From Anthopleura xanthogrammica (taxonomy: Eukaryota > Cnidaria > Anthozoa > Actiniaria > Actiniidae): a stretch of DNA of 64,000 nt. The position numbers and the translations under genes were made by a program. The DNA is taken from assembly GCA_964019055.1 (NCBI GenBank), contig OZ025207.1:16023357-16087356 (forward strand). The letters are read 5' to 3'. Below, piece by piece: positions 38,416 through 49,762 of this stretch (its first letter is position 1; every line of letters begins with the position of its first letter). The notes beneath the pieces were generated by a model, which saw only the letters and a list, made by a program, of their open reading frames with translations, was not told the origin of the DNA and made no database searches.

Positions 38416-41400
38416 TAATCTAGGATTTATAGTAGGGGGGGGCACGAAATTTAGAAGATGCACCTTTTGCTATCTTCTTCTTTCTCATAAGGCGAGACAT
38501 TCTGCTATACTAACCAACTGATTCCAAGCTAGAAGGGGAATCACAGGTACCTTGAGACCACCCCCTAAATCCGCCACTGTATGTATAGGTTGTGATCAAC
38601 AGATCAGTGTCATTGTCAGTCTTGTGTGGAGGTTTAACCTGCTGAATGGCAAGTTTGTACATCATGTACATCGATGATATGACTGTGTGTGTGTATGTGT
38701 CCTTCACTGAAGGCTGGTAATGAATTTCATGAGTTTTGTTGAGCTGATTATTACCAAGCAATAGAATCCTTTCTGGTTGCTAGCACATGATGGGCAGTGT
38801 TTGCCTGTCATTGTAGGCTATTAATGATATTCATTCAGGTTGTTGATGCAAGGCAATAGAATGCTCTCTCATTAATAGCACATGATGGGCAGTGTTTGCC
38901 TGTCATTGTAGGCTAGTAATGATTTTCATTCAGCTGATTGATACAAGGCAATAGAATACTCTCTCATTAATAGCACATGATGGGCAGTGTTTGCCCGCAT
39001 TGTAGGCTATTAATGATATTCATTCAGGTTGTTGATGCAAGGCAATAAAATACTCTCGCATTGATAGCACATGATGGTCAGTGTTTGCACTTCACAGTAG
39101 GCTGGTAGTGTGATTCGTGAGCTTCATTCAGCTGATGCACTAGAAATAGGAATCATTAGGCTCAAGTGTGCATTCAGAACCACTGAACACAAACTGTGTC
39201 TCAGTTTTGATTTGTCACTCGTTTCTTTTTCTTTTTTCTCAATCCAGAGCTCTTCTTCATCTCAATTTTCTATCACCCTTGTTCCTTCTACTAACCTGGA
39301 TCACACCGATAGTCAAAGATCCACTGGTGTCAGGAGAATGGAACACAGCAAGACCAAAAGCTACAAAAATGATTCCAACTGAACCAAAACCTATGTGAGT
39401 ACCACTTTTTTGTTACCAAATACTCTCTGGTTTGATCAGGGATAGAAGTGTAGAAAGCGTGCATTTTTTTGCACAAATTATAGGACCAAAAACTGAAAAC
39501 CACTACACTATTACTGTACCATAGCCGTAAATAAGTGTTGTGATTACCAGATGAAGTGTAAGAAAAACAGTAGATCTTAGTGTAACGGCAATCGTACCTT
39601 GTACGTGCTGTAAGTCAGTACTGTACGTTTCCCAGTTACTAATACTCCTTGTTTTCTTTTGTTCAATGCATCTGACTGACGTTTTTAGAATGAGTGAATC
39701 GATGTTTGATGGTCTTCGTATCGGTCTGGTAGTGTTTTTCTGTATTCTTCGATTGTGCTTAACGTGGAGACATCTACAGTCCTACCTCGACATGGCACAG
39801 GAAAGAATGGAGAAACTCAAACGAGAAACAGGCAGGATAACCAATATAGACTTACAGAGAAAGGTCAGTCCTGACTGCTGTTTGTGTAAATAAAGGGGGA
39901 ATAAATTTGCCAGACTTTTTCTTATTCACCCTAACAAATGGTCCTACTACGTTCTGCCAACTTTTGTCTGTAGAATGTTGGCACGTTTTTGTGTCGTGGA
40001 AAACTGAACCCAACATTTAGCCAATATTTCCAATAATTTGGCGGAAACGTGTTTAAAAAGTGTGAATGACCATGTGTAGTGCTGACAGATGTTGGCTGAA
40101 CCATGTCAAACGATGCCAACATCATGGAAAAGTTGGTGTGGTGTCGGGGAAATGTTTGTTTTTAAAAATCAGTCTAACTTCACCCAACATGAGAAGTCAC
40201 ATCCCAATATTGTTGGCAGACCATCATGACGGACGGTCCCTGCATTTGACCCAACAAATTTGACTGAATGCTTAGGCGTGGAAATACGAGCAACAAAATC
40301 GTGCAACTTATCGCGCAACATTGTTGTGTTGCAAGTTGCAGAGTAAATGTTGTTCGTATTACCACCTCGCATGCAACACATTTTCTTTGTAGGAGATAGT
40401 AGAAAGAGCTTCTACTTCTTCACCTTCTGCAACAAATTCGTGCAACAAAAATGTTGCACACGGGGCTGTAATACGACTGAGCAACATTCACTCTGCAACT
40501 TGCAGCGCAACAATGTTGCGAGAAAAGTTGAATTTTTGTTGCTCGTATTTCTCCGCCTTTATGTCAAATGTTGGGACTGTTTGCCGTCAGGGCCTTTAAA
40601 GGGACATCTACCACTCAATACCGGCTGGCACTGGAAAAACCTGCATTCCTCTTTTTTGAAAAAAAAATTAAAATCCGCGCCTGCCGGAGTTGCGGTAATA
40701 TAGGCTCCAAGTACCAAGTAATATAGTTAACCAAGTTCCTATTTTTTTAAATATATTCTCAGGTTGCGGGAGTGTTCTATTACCTCTCTGCAGCAACACT
40801 ACAGTATCTGGCTCCTACTGTACTCATTCTGTTCACAGCCCTGGTACTTAGAACAATAGGTAAGTTGTTATTTGTTAAGGAATCAAGGGTGTTGGTGTGC
40901 TAGACACTCGCCTCCACCTCTGTAGTCTCGGGTTTGATTCCCGGACATGGCATCGCTTGTGAGTAGTTTGCTAGATTTTTGTCCGGGTTCTCCGGTCTTC
41001 CCCCCTACGCGAAACAGAACACGTTACTCTCATAACAAAACCAAAGTACCCATAAAATTGGTTGTTGGTTGTTTTGAAAAACATTAAAATTTAGTTCAAA
41101 TTGGTTATCCGCCTACAAATTCTGAGGGCCACGGAGCAGCATTGGACTGAAGTAGGGTGCTAAGAGGAGCAATTAATCTCCAAGAGGGAAAAGGAAATAG
41201 ATGCGTTGTGTTTCTTACTTTGTGAGCATCATGATGCGTAAACTTCTCCCTTAACGAACACGAGTGATTCAACATTCTTTTTCTTTCTCTTCTTTCTTCT
41301 TAGAGTTTACAGACTGGTCTGCCATTCCAGAGGGAGGCACCTCCCGTCTTGACTACTCCAATCTTATCTCAAACTCCACAAGAGAAGCGGCTCTCAGCCT

Positions 41401-41524
41401 CAGAGGAGTGCTGTCACCAGAACTGTTTCAGGGGATGTTCTCCTACTTACTGTGGTGGATGTGTTCCTCTTGGTTCATTACGTCAGTGTTTGGAGTTATT
41501 TATTTAAAGATGATCAACCCTTGA
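34327..41524 (+). CDS. TMEM161: TMEM161 multi-pass membrane protein
   Basis: Member of the conserved metazoan TMEM161 (A/B) family of polytopic membrane proteins. The molecular role is poorly known; vertebrate TMEM161B affects excitability and heart rhythm. Exons: 34327-34329 (ATG only), 34448-34551, 35567-35674, 36015-36102, 36449-36633, 37123-37335, 38146-38289, 39248-39394, 39689-39863, 40763-40859 and 41304-41524. All junctions are GT-AG and in frame, giving 494 residues, close to the vertebrate length. Family landmarks in order: ARWILCNG near the N-terminus, YKWLIDF, LKVLLSLTAAYW followed by GERSICLTFG, FLKKQG, GAFMGFPGMRVANMYLD, LTWITPIVKDP, LRLCLTWRHLQSYLDMAQ and QYLAPTVL. The first 104-bp exon opens with the family's second residue, which forces the ATG onto a separate upstream exon; ATG followed by GTATGG at 34327 fits but is inferred. 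Vertebrate paralogs A and B cannot be told apart here. AATAAA lies 50 bp past the stop. Confidence 0.92.
35228..35402. repeat. MITE-like element, copy 2 (see 92-246)
   Basis: Shares GACTCAAAAT, ATAAATAACAAT, GCCATGTTGGTTG and GAATGCTTTGT with the copy at 92-246. Located in a TMEM161 intron. Confidence 0.6.
35720..35925. repeat. Palindromic MITE in TMEM161 intron
   Basis: Arms include TGTGCTATATGCCATTAACC against GATTAGCAGTATATAGCACA, and TGCTTCACTTTGAT against ATCAAAGTGAAGCA. Confidence 0.75.
36801..37026. repeat. MITE family 'AATAGTCCCC', copy 2
   Basis: Ends ACAGTTCTCTTCACAGTTCC and GAACTGTGAAGGGGGCTATT. Inner motifs AAGGTAGCTGTACC and GCACGGCTACCTTTC match the copy at 3441-3648. Confidence 0.8.
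37457..37795. repeat. MITE with inverted arms of about 80 bp
   Basis: Arms run from AGCTGTTCTTATTGTC, through CTGCTTACTGCAGCCAGACA, to the mirrored TGTCTGGCTGCAGTAAGCAG and GACAATAAGAACAGCT. The spacer is about 150 bp. Located in a TMEM161 intron. Confidence 0.85.
37840..38033 (-). repeat. tRNA-derived SINE, copy B
   Basis: On the minus strand: a GGTGGTGTAG start, a B-box-like CGGGTTTGATTCCTGG and a TTTTCTCAGGGCTCTCTGG body, as in copies A, C and D. Located in a TMEM161 intron. Confidence 0.7.
38750..39125. repeat. Tandem repeat, about 97-bp unit, four copies
   Basis: Unit contains AGCACATGATGGGCAGTGTT, GCCTGTCATTGTAGGCT, TGATATTCATTCAG and AAGGCAATAGAAT. Located in a TMEM161 intron. Confidence 0.85.
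40272..40560. repeat. 'GCAACA' palindromic element, copy 1
   Basis: Ends with GGCG-GAAATACGAGCAAC against GTTGCTCGTATTTCTCCGCC, with interior arms AAATCGTGCAACTT and CGCGCAACATTGTTG. Further copies at 41770-42083, 43425-43702 and 43843-44051. Located in a TMEM161 intron. Confidence 0.85.
40884..41160 (+). repeat. tRNA-derived SINE, copy C
   Basis: Starts AAGGGTGTTGGTGTGCTAGA with an A-box-like segment, then the B-box-like CTCGGGTTTGATTCCCGG, then a body with TCCGGGTTCTCCGGTCTTCC. It is the only clear copy in plus orientation and lies in the last TMEM161 intron. Confidence 0.8.
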
Positions 41525-41574
41525 TAACGCATGCTTAATGCAAGTGTTAAAGATATTAAATGTTTTATGATTTG

Positions 41575-41580
41575 AATAAA
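41575..41580 (+). terminator. Poly-A signal AATAAA of TMEM161
   Basis: Canonical AATAAA about 50 bp after the TGA at 41522-41524. Confidence 0.8.
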
Positions 41581-41769
41581 GTCAGTTAGTTAACAGGTGA
41601 ACATTCGTGGGATCTTCTTGTTAATTGGGAGAAAGACTCTTGATAACCAGATCTCTTGACTATTTTATTTCTTCCTTTACATTATTTATGACAGTATTCA
41701 ACCATAAGCTTACATTAATATAAATGCTTACATGTTTACAATACTAAAATTTTTTTACATTATGCTTAC

Positions 41770-42083
41770 AGGTGCGGTAATATGAGCAACAAAATCGTGC
41801 AACTTGTCGCGCAACATTGTTGCGTTGCAAGTTTCAGGGTGAATGTTGACGGTATTACCATCCCGCACGCAACTTGTGCAACAAAAATCGATGTTGCAAG
41901 TTGCCAAAAGCACAAGCACTTTGTACTTTTTTCAACAATCAGCCACAACTTGCAACATCTATTTTTGTTGCGTCACAAGTTGCGTGCGGGTTGATAATAC
42001 GATCAGCATCGCTCTGAAACTTGCAACGCAACAATGTTGCGCGACAAATTGTGTGATTTAGTTGCTCGTATTACTGCACCTTA
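41770..42083. repeat. 'GCAACA' palindromic element, copy 2
   Basis: Same family as 40272-40560: AACAAAATCGTGCAACTTGT and CGCGCAACATTGTTGCG on the left, the mirrored GCAACAATGTTGCGCGACAA and GTTGCTCGTATTACTGCACC on the right. It fills most of the gap between TMEM161 and the SHCBP1-like gene. Confidence 0.85.
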
Positions 42084-42290
42084 CAGTATTGGCATTTTTG
42101 CCCAATTTTTAAAGCTATTTTCAAATTTTTAAACGACAAATAGCTTATAATTTTAACATCTTTACACTTCTTGATATTATCTATCTCCCTAGAATTTAAT
42201 TCAGAACTGGTTGGAGATGCCATTTCTTTCTCAGTTGCACAGCAACCTTCATTCAATTCATTTTCATTTTTAACTTAATATCCTGAACAA

Positions 42291-42410
42291 GACCCCTTTC
42301 ACGTAACGTCAAAGCAGCTCAATTTGGAGGACAAAACAAACGAATTACAATCTACTGAGAACTGGAACCTATTGTTTTGTCCTCCATATTGAGCTGCATA
42401 TTAGGGGTCT
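42291..42410. repeat. TAGACCCC-type MITE
   Basis: GACCCCTTTCACGTAACGTC at the left, AGGGGTCT at the right, core AGCTCAATTTGGAGGACAAA and TTTTGTCCTCCATATTGAGC. Same family as 24209, 54313, 60261 and 61097. Confidence 0.85.
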
Positions 42411-42694
42411 ATAGCACCAATATTATTTATATGCTTATTAAAGCTTCTTTGGAGAGATAGAAAGCATCCATTTCATTTTTCCTTCTATTCATTTCCAAAG
42501 CATTACTGTTCATTCATTACCATTACATTGAGTTGACACTCTTCAGGATAACAGTCAATGTAATATTCCTATCAAAATTGCATTAATATAGAGTGCATCG
42601 TTACATTATTATTATTAATTATATTTGCATGCATAAATTAGCAAATATTTTGCATTGGCAAAGATATAAACCTTTAATGAGCTGGGACATGCAT

Positions 42695-42842
42695 GTTTTC
42701 CTATTTCAGACCACGTGTCATTCGCCTAAGAATAAGGTTCTTTGTTTGAGTTGTATCCATATTCATGTGTCTTCTCATGCGCAATCATCAAATAAAGAAA
42801 TAATACTCTAGGAAATGACACGTGGTCTGAGATGGAAAAACA
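42695..42842. repeat. Palindromic MITE
   Basis: Arms TTTCAGACCACGTGTCATT and AATGACACGTGGTCTGAGA, close to the SHCBP1-like 3' end. Confidence 0.8.
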
Positions 42843-42917
42843 TTGTGCCAAAGCTAAAAGGGTCTATTATGAAAATTATTTTACTGTATTTATTTATTTA
42901 TTTATTTATATATTTAC

Positions 42918-45900
42918 TTAAATGGTTGTGTCCAGGTAAATGTGCCCTACATCACCAAACTCGTTCCCTCTAAACTTATTTGCCGTTACATCCAGATTAA
43001 CAGAACATTCAGGGTTCTCATCAGGGTCACTAACACTTCTGACCACGCACACCCCATAACCACTGTTATTGTGAATGGTGTTGTCGGTCAGAGTGGCTTT
43101 AGGTTTGGCTGAAGAGTCTTGCTGCAGTTGGACAGCAGCAGAAGAGTTGAACCCTTCTTCAGAGTCCTTGTTGTCCTGTCCACAGTTGTGGAAGTCACAT
43201 TTCTCTATCTGTATTGAGCTGTTGGGTTGAGCAACTACACCTGTTGACTGATCATGCAAATAATAAAGAATTACGCCTTGTGTTTGACTCCTTCCTACTT
43301 TCCTGGGCCCGGTTGTATGAAGGGTGGATAGCGCTATCGATAAGTTGGTGCTGTTATTCAATAAATTTATCCATTGGATAGCGCTATCTACCGTTTGTAC
43401 AACCGAGCCCTGCTTAAAATCCAAAAGGCGCAGAAATATATGAAACAAAATCATGAAACTTGTCGCGCAACATCATTGAGTTGCACGTTGCAGAGCGAAT
43501 GTTGCTCGTATTACCAACCCGCGCGCAACAAAATTTTAATCTCGCAGAGAATAGAAAGAGCTTCGACTTCTACAACAAAGTCGCGCAACAATTTTTGTTG
43601 TTGCACGGGTGGTAATAAAAGCAACATTCACTCTTCAACTTGCAACGCAACAATCTTGCGCGACAAGTTGCACGATTTTGTCGCTCGTATTTCAGCGCCT
43701 TAATCTAAAACTCCACTGTATATGCTTTTCAACATACCATGACACTGAATTTAACGACAGCCTAAATAACTTCCACATAACTAAAATTAATAAAGATTGA
43801 GCGTGTGGTGTAGGCACCATGCATACAATCCATACAAATATAAAGCCGCGGAAATACAAGCAACAAAATCGTACAACTTGTCGCACAACGTTGCATTGCA
43901 AGTTGCAGAGCGAATGTTGCTCGTATTACAACCCCGCGCGCAACTAGTTTTCATTGTTTCATTGTTGCAGAGAGTACAAAGAGATTCTACTTCTGTAACA
44001 AAGTAGCGCAACAAAATTGCACGATTTTGTTACTCGTATTTCCGCGGCTTTGGGGGCACTCACCTTTGCATCATAAACTTTACAATTCTTCATCACTAAA
44101 TTCCCTTCATTCTTGACTGTTATACCAGCTATACCACATTTAAGCTGGCAGTCCACCAGTGTCGCATCACCTTGTTTGATCACCAACATACCTTGCGGGC
44201 CCCCTTCACCTTCTTGCTCGAATGTGATGTTCTTGAAGTGTATGCCTGGGGCATAACAGTCGATGGAAAAGTCTTCATCGTCCTCACACAAAACTTTAAA
44301 AGAAATGAAAGATTCGAGTTAGCACAATAGATGTAGATTTTTTGGATCCAGTGCGACTTCTAAGCTTATTTATACCTCTTAATTCAGGATGCAGTCCATA
44401 GTGCATTTTATTACCCCACTTTCATCCCCTCTCATTTCATGACAAAACTCACCAAGGATTCTATTTGAATCACCAATACCAGTGATGTGAACAGTGTCTG
44501 TTAGATTGACTGTACCGTCCAGACCATACGTTCCTGGGTGGACAAGAATCAAGTCTCCTTCGTGGTACACCTCTAGGGCTTCAGCAAGATGTTTGCAGTG
44601 TTCAATGACTTTATCATCTGCAAAAATGAAGAACTGGAATTGGTTACAGGACTAGAGTAACAAACAAACAAACAGACAGACAAACACTGACCAGTAAACA
44701 GACAAATAAACACACAAGTAAACAGACAAACAAACAAGTAAACACACAAGTTAACATACAGACAACAAACAAACAGACAAACAAACAAATGAAAAACAGA
44801 CAAACAAACAAATGACAAACAAACAAATGACAAACAAACAAATGACAAACAAACAAATGACAAACAAACAAATGACAAACAGACAAATAAACACACAAGT
44901 TATCATACAGACAGACAACAATCAAACAGACAGAAAGACAGACAAACAAGGGAAGAAGTTGCATTCACTATCAGCGCTTAGCAGCACAGCTTTTCCCCCC
45001 TCTGCACTTCAAGACTTCACCTAACAATACTAAGCTCTGAAGGTGGAAATGTGCTTCTTGGAGAGGAATTTTAACACTAGGACAAATGTTAAAAGAAAAC
45101 ACCAACTTATCAACACTACATGAATCAAGTAACCTGGTAGAGACTTGACCATTCCAGCTGTCATCTTAGGTGCAACAATAAATGTAACAGGAGTCTCTCC
45201 TTCTAGTCTAGGACCCTTTGGTTTACGCAGAGCAGCTTTAGCAGCAGGGGAGACGGCAGCCAGCAAGTACCTCATCTGAGGGTTCTCCATCATCTGTAAG
45301 GAGTTGACAAGGGTGTTGCATTCTTCTGTCTTTTGAGCACATTTCAGAACATCCAGGTCATCTAGTTCTTGTTCTGAGTCACTTGCTGACATCTGTTTTC
45401 TTAGTTGTTCAAGCTCTGCCAGCTTCATCTTGTACTGATCGTATGTCTCTGTTAAATTTGAATCATTCAGCTTTATTAGAGTAAGGAATGGAATAGCTTG
45501 TGAACAGCCTTCACACTGCTTCCCCTGTGGGAAAGAAATGTTTTTCACCCGATTTTCACCAACAAAGAGAGGGTAAGAGTAGCCGTACACAGGCTAGGAA
45601 AGGAATAAAGGGACCTAATGCTATTTTTATTTATTTATAAGCATTTAGGAATTGAAATACAATCCCAAGGGGATATATCAATAGGACACGTAGTCCTTTA
45701 CAAAGGTCAATCTCCAAAAATCTTAGAGGGAGGGGGAGGGGACTGTTGAGTCAGACACAAATAACAGGGAAGAGGTAACACATTTTTATTCAGGGAAGAA
45801 AGGGGACGCCATGTAAATCTATTCACTAGTACCTATATAAACTAAAATAACTAATGTGTTACATGAAAGGGTGCAGGAAAATAGAATAATAGTTTATTCA

Positions 45901-48900
45901 TATCTCAAAAATTAACTACTTTATTTCAGTGTATATAACATATGGTAGCACAACAATTATGGCTCATTGGAAACTAGGATAACTAAAAAGCTAATTTAAC
46001 TAGGTAACTGGATGACACAAGCATGACCATCACATAACTCATTTTGCACCCCCTCCTCGCCCCCTCTCAGGGGCAGATCTACGTGTAGGAATTAGTGCAG
46101 GGAAGGTTGCAGGGCTAAAAGTCAGCCCAGGGGGTGCAACCCTCAGAATCAAAGAAAGAATACATTATTTCGTAGGGAAAAAGGTGTTCCGAGGGGGGTG
46201 CGCACCCCCTGCCCTGGATCTGCCCCTGCCTCTCAACCCTCACTCTCAATCTATAGAATGAAAGGTCCATGAAAATAAGAACCAAATCTACAGTACTAAC
46301 ATAAGAAAGGCATTACCTCTGTATTTCTTGATGAGCTCTTTTGGCAGTGTTCCATCCTGCATGTCATAATAAAGCCTCAGCCGTGTCTCTAAGTAGCGGG
46401 CTGAGTAGCTACCATCACTGTCATCATCCTCATCCCATTCACGCCAAATGTGATCATAGAAGAACCTTTAGTTTATATATACAAGTAGTAATCAATATGA
46501 ATTTAATCAATAGTTATCATTAATTAATTATATATAATAATCATTCATTTATATTAATAATAGACCTTTTTACTGATACGTCGGCCATCTTGAATTATGG
46601 GATGCTGAGGGGGCAAACATGGAAATATTTATAAAGCATAGAGTTGCAGGGTTACTTTCTCAAATAATTTTACGCTTTCGGGTTTTACAATTAGCACTCC
46701 AACTACCAGCAAATCCACTTGGTTTTTAGATACGTTAAATTATATAAAGATACCTTGACAGCGGGAGGTGTATATACTATAAATTTTCCAATAATTGTCT
46801 CCTCAGCATCCCATGTCTTACTTAAAACAATAGAATTCAAGATGGTTGCCACATTGGTCAAAAGGCCTATTGATTTTTTTTCTTCTCTAAATGGCTGAGA
46901 ACATTCATCATGATGTCAACTTGAAAGTAAAACATGTGTCAAGCATAAATGGCTGGATATCATTTCAAGCATCTTAAACAATTCTCCTTGTGGGTTTGAA
47001 AAATGGAGGGACATTCACTATTAATTATTGTTCTTTAATTATTTACTTTATTATTTTTATTATTATTATTATTATTTTTTTTTTTGCAATTTGAATTATT
47101 TGTAAGTTCAATACCCCTCTGTTCTTAAAAGAAGAGATAGAACTTACAAATAATTCATGTTCAGATAAACCTCTATGTTCAGAGAGTCACTTATGGACAA
47201 GCATTTTGGCCCCAGCACTGCACTTACAGGGCACGAAATTAACTTTTAAACCCACTAGCATGCACTAGAAAAACCTTCTAAACTTTTCAGTCCTTCAATT
47301 TCTGGACTGTGGTCATACTCGCAAAACTTAGCTAGTTAAATTTTTTTCATGACTTTTTCATGCAAAACAGATCTTTGCAGAACTGGGCATCTCTCTAATG
47401 CTGCACTGATAAATCAAATAACCTCTCTATAACATTAACACTTCTCCTTCAGTGTTCACATCAGAATGGTTTAATCTTATCTCTTCAAATTATAATTTGA
47501 TATTTAGAGTACAGCTACTATCAACTGGGGCCCCTTAGACAGTGAGAACCCACAAACCAATCAAAATGTAGAATGAAAACAATATATGCATTCCAACTTT
47601 GGATAGTTGAGCCAATCAGAAACCTGGACAGCAAAAGTTGTTTACACTATTGTCTTTTTCTCATGGGGATTGGAATAATGTTTTTGCACCAGATGGACTC
47701 AATGTTAAAATGCTATTGTTTCTTAATGGTTTCTGATTGCATAGTTTTCATTCTACATTTTTATTGGTTCTCGCTGTCTAAGTGGCCCCAGTTATAGTAG
47801 CCGCACTGTAAGACCCATACTGCAATCATGAAAAAAAGAGGTATTTTCCAATGAATGCATACCTGACATGCTCAATTGCAAGTGCCGTCTCATCATTCTC
47901 CCCGGACTCATCATAAACAGGAAACAGTTCTACTATAGGTACAGCATTACTGTTGTTGCTTAGGTTTTGGTTGATCACTTCTATTTTCAGTTGTGGATTA
48001 TTGCATGGTGACTGGCAGACTACTGGTTCACATATGGTAATGTCAGCTGTCATATCATCAACGTTGACATTATTCACCTGTAACATATAAATATACAGTA
48101 TATGACGATAAATAAGCTCTGGCTTTTAAAGCAACTTATATCTTACAATTATTACCATCACTCCTTGTACGGGGCTCTTCTGTGAGGTTCACTCTACACA
48201 CACTACACCAAATGAATACATAAACTATTTACAACATACAACACTCAACTCACATGTTGATATTTATGGAGGGAGTAAAAAACCTTGAGAAAATCCCTCT
48301 TGGCAAGGGAGTGAACAACACATCAAACAAACTGAAACTCAAATGATCCAGCCTAAGCTTGGGATCAAACCTGGACCACAGCTGTAAACCACTACACCAC
48401 CCATATCATATAACCCCAGATTTCAAGGACAGGAAGTAACAGCAGTGGAGGGGAGGGGGTGGGGTGGAAGGTCAGCCTCCAAACATATTGACTAAGATTT
48501 TTCAAATTTCCTTTTTTAATTTTAAATGCTTAAAATCATAAAGCTTGCTATGCTAGCATATAATGATCAGACCAAACAATTTCTGGGGGAATATCATTGC
48601 ATAAATTTTACCACCTTCTCTAAGAGTTCAAGTGCATCGCATTCTATTGTAGATGACTATTGTAGTATGGAAAGAAACGCTCTTACACCATAAAAAAGGT
48701 TGGGTTGTATCCCAAGATGTTGTATGAGACGTATTAATAGAGACAAATTTTATTAAAATTATCTAAAAATTAATCCTAAAGTTTCAAAAAGAGTTTCTAA
48801 GATTTCAGAATATTTAAAAAATGACCAATTTACCATCTCATACATGTAGGTCATGAACGTTCCCTAGTAGATAATAATTTTGGACAATGACACAACAGTT

Positions 48901-49184
48901 AATTCTTCTTAATCGCTAACACAGTACTAGTATTTACTAAACAAGATTGATCAACCTACCTCTACAACGACATCAAAGGCCTGTTTTGTGCCGTTACTAG
49001 CTGGTGTACTTCTCCAGATGGCCTTCCATCCACCAGGGTTTACTTTCTGTGCAACATATTTCTTGATTCGTGAAGACACTTGCATCGTTCCACACTCACC
49101 CAAGATCTCCGTCTGATACACTGAAAAACGATCCTCATACGGTAGATTATCGGTCTGAAAGACCATCGGTAATGTACTGGACAT
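42918..49184 (-). CDS. SHCBP1-like beta-helix protein
   Basis: Relative of SHC SH2-domain-binding protein 1 and SHCBP1L, which act in cytokinesis/midbody signalling and on the meiotic spindle. Exons (minus strand): 48960-49184, 47863-48077, 46317-46465, 45134-45448, 44453-44617, 44064-44293 and 42918-43247; all are GT-AG and in frame, giving 542 residues. Landmarks: the N-terminal domain with GGWKAIWR near residue 50, then RFFYDHIWREWDEDDD and RYLETRLRLYYD. A linker coiled-coil (TYDQYKMKLAELEQLRKQ) follows, then the C-terminal parallel beta-helix: GDLILVHPGTY, ITGIGDSN, ATLVDCQLKCGIAG, LVMKNCKVYDA, NTIHNNSGYGV. These match the order in vertebrate SHCBP1 from memory. SHCBP1 and SHCBP1L cannot be distinguished. 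Exon 4 was started at the acceptor before AGACATACG because it alone keeps phase; the open frame upstream to 45590 is out of phase with exon 3. Introns carry many palindromic elements. The 3' flank at 42885-42910 holds several overlapping AATAAA motifs. Confidence 0.88.
43305..43410. repeat. Palindromic MITE beside the last SHCBP1-like exon
   Basis: Ends GGGCCCGGTTGTATGAAG and TTTGTACAACCGAGCCC, then GGATAGCGCTATC in both arms. An open minus frame runs through it into the true last exon, which would falsely extend that exon. Confidence 0.85.
43425..43702. repeat. 'GCAACA' palindromic element, copy 3
   Basis: AAGGCGCAGAAATATATGAA on the left, GTCGCTCGTATTTCAGCGCC on the right, interior CTTGTCGCGCAACA. 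Intron 6 of the SHCBP1-like gene. Confidence 0.85.
43843..44051. repeat. 'GCAACA' palindromic element, copy 4
   Basis: AAGCCGCGGAAATACAAGCA on the left, TGTTACTCGTATTTCCGCGG on the right. Only 12 bp separates it from the donor of exon 6 (44064). Confidence 0.85.
44655..44950. repeat. ACAA-rich low-complexity array
   Basis: Runs of ACAAACAAACAAATG and GACAGACAA in an intron of the SHCBP1-like gene. Gives spurious CLFVCLSFV open frames on the minus strand. Confidence 0.95.
46068..46228. repeat. hAT-like MITE
   Basis: Ends CAGGGGCAGATC and GATCTGCCCCTG; the CAGGGG terminus is typical of hAT elements. Flanks share only CCTCT, so the target duplication is imperfect or eroded. Intron of the SHCBP1-like gene. 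Confidence 0.65.
46561..46869. repeat. TA-flanked MITE, copy 2
   Basis: TAGACCTTTTTACTGATACG at the left and GGTCAAAAGGCCTA at the right, with GGCCATCTTGAATTATGGGA and its mirrored partner inside. Partner of 459-732. Intron of the SHCBP1-like gene. Confidence 0.8.
47510..47810. repeat. MITE with long inverted arms
   Basis: TACAGCTACTATCAACTGGG, CTTAGACAGTGAGAACCC and AATGTAGAATGAAAAC on the left are mirrored by GTTTTCATTCTACATTTTTA, GGTTCTCGCTGTCTAAG and CCCAGTTATAGTAGCCGC on the right. Confidence 0.85.
48225..48402 (-). repeat. tRNA-derived SINE, copy D
   Basis: On the minus strand: GGGTGGTGTAGTGGTTTACA, a B-box-like CCAGGTTTGATCCCAAGC, and a shared TGTTTGATGTGTTGTTC body. A related fragment lies at about 17700-17780. 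Confidence 0.7.
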
Positions 49185-49762
49185 TTCTTAGAGATATCTA
49201 TTCAAATAATCGGGACAAATGAAGAAATATTTGGCGCAAAGAAAACTGAATTTGGCGCACTCGCCTCAGTCTACTTAGCTCAACATCGATGTCGACTGTT
49301 GAGGAGGCCTGGACTAAAATACGAAGCCAGTGAAGCATTGTGGGATTTATTTCCTTTTTGGGCACAGATTTCTGAGAAAATTCTTTTCTTGGAACCAATA
49401 ATCTTTGGAACAGACAAAAGGGTTCTGTTTACAAATTTTTTTAAAGTTTATAATTTCTTTAAATTTTGATTTTCAACTGATAAATACCAATGGATTTATT
49501 TTCGCACAAGCAGTGCTGAGTTTGGTGGTCATGACAGTATGCTCTTTCCATAGAATCACAGTACTAAACCGTTCGCAGACGGAGAGGAAAACACGAAGGA
49601 ATTAAAAGATCTTCGAATTCGCTAGTACTGAAAACAGTGAGAGAATTGCAGAAAATTATTGGAAACTTTGAGTTCTTTTGATAACCCAGACAGAAGCCCT
49701 GACAAGAGACATAAAGCTTCGCATAAGTTCTAAGTACTAAAGTCGGACTGACGGGCTTCGAC
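49185..49762. promoter_or_regulatory. Head-to-head intergenic spacer
   Basis: 578 bp between the start codons of the SHCBP1-like gene (minus) and the first ROCO gene (plus). It must hold both promoters and 5' UTRs unless upstream exons are missed. No TATA or CpG-rich core stands out. A bidirectional promoter is inferred from geometry alone. Confidence 0.4.

Noticed and set aside
43248..43454. N-terminal extension of the last SHCBP1-like exon
   Set aside because: It runs through a palindromic MITE and out of family similarity; the acceptor giving an exon start at 43247 keeps phase with exon 6.
44573..44964. CLFVCLSFV-rich minus-strand open frames
   Set aside because: Product of the ACAA-rich intronic array; only 44453-44617 is real exon.
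45449..45590. Upstream extension of SHCBP1-like exon 4
   Set aside because: Two plausible acceptors upstream (before 45593, and before GGGAAGCAG) are out of phase with exon 3; the acceptor before 45448 keeps the frame and the family similarity.
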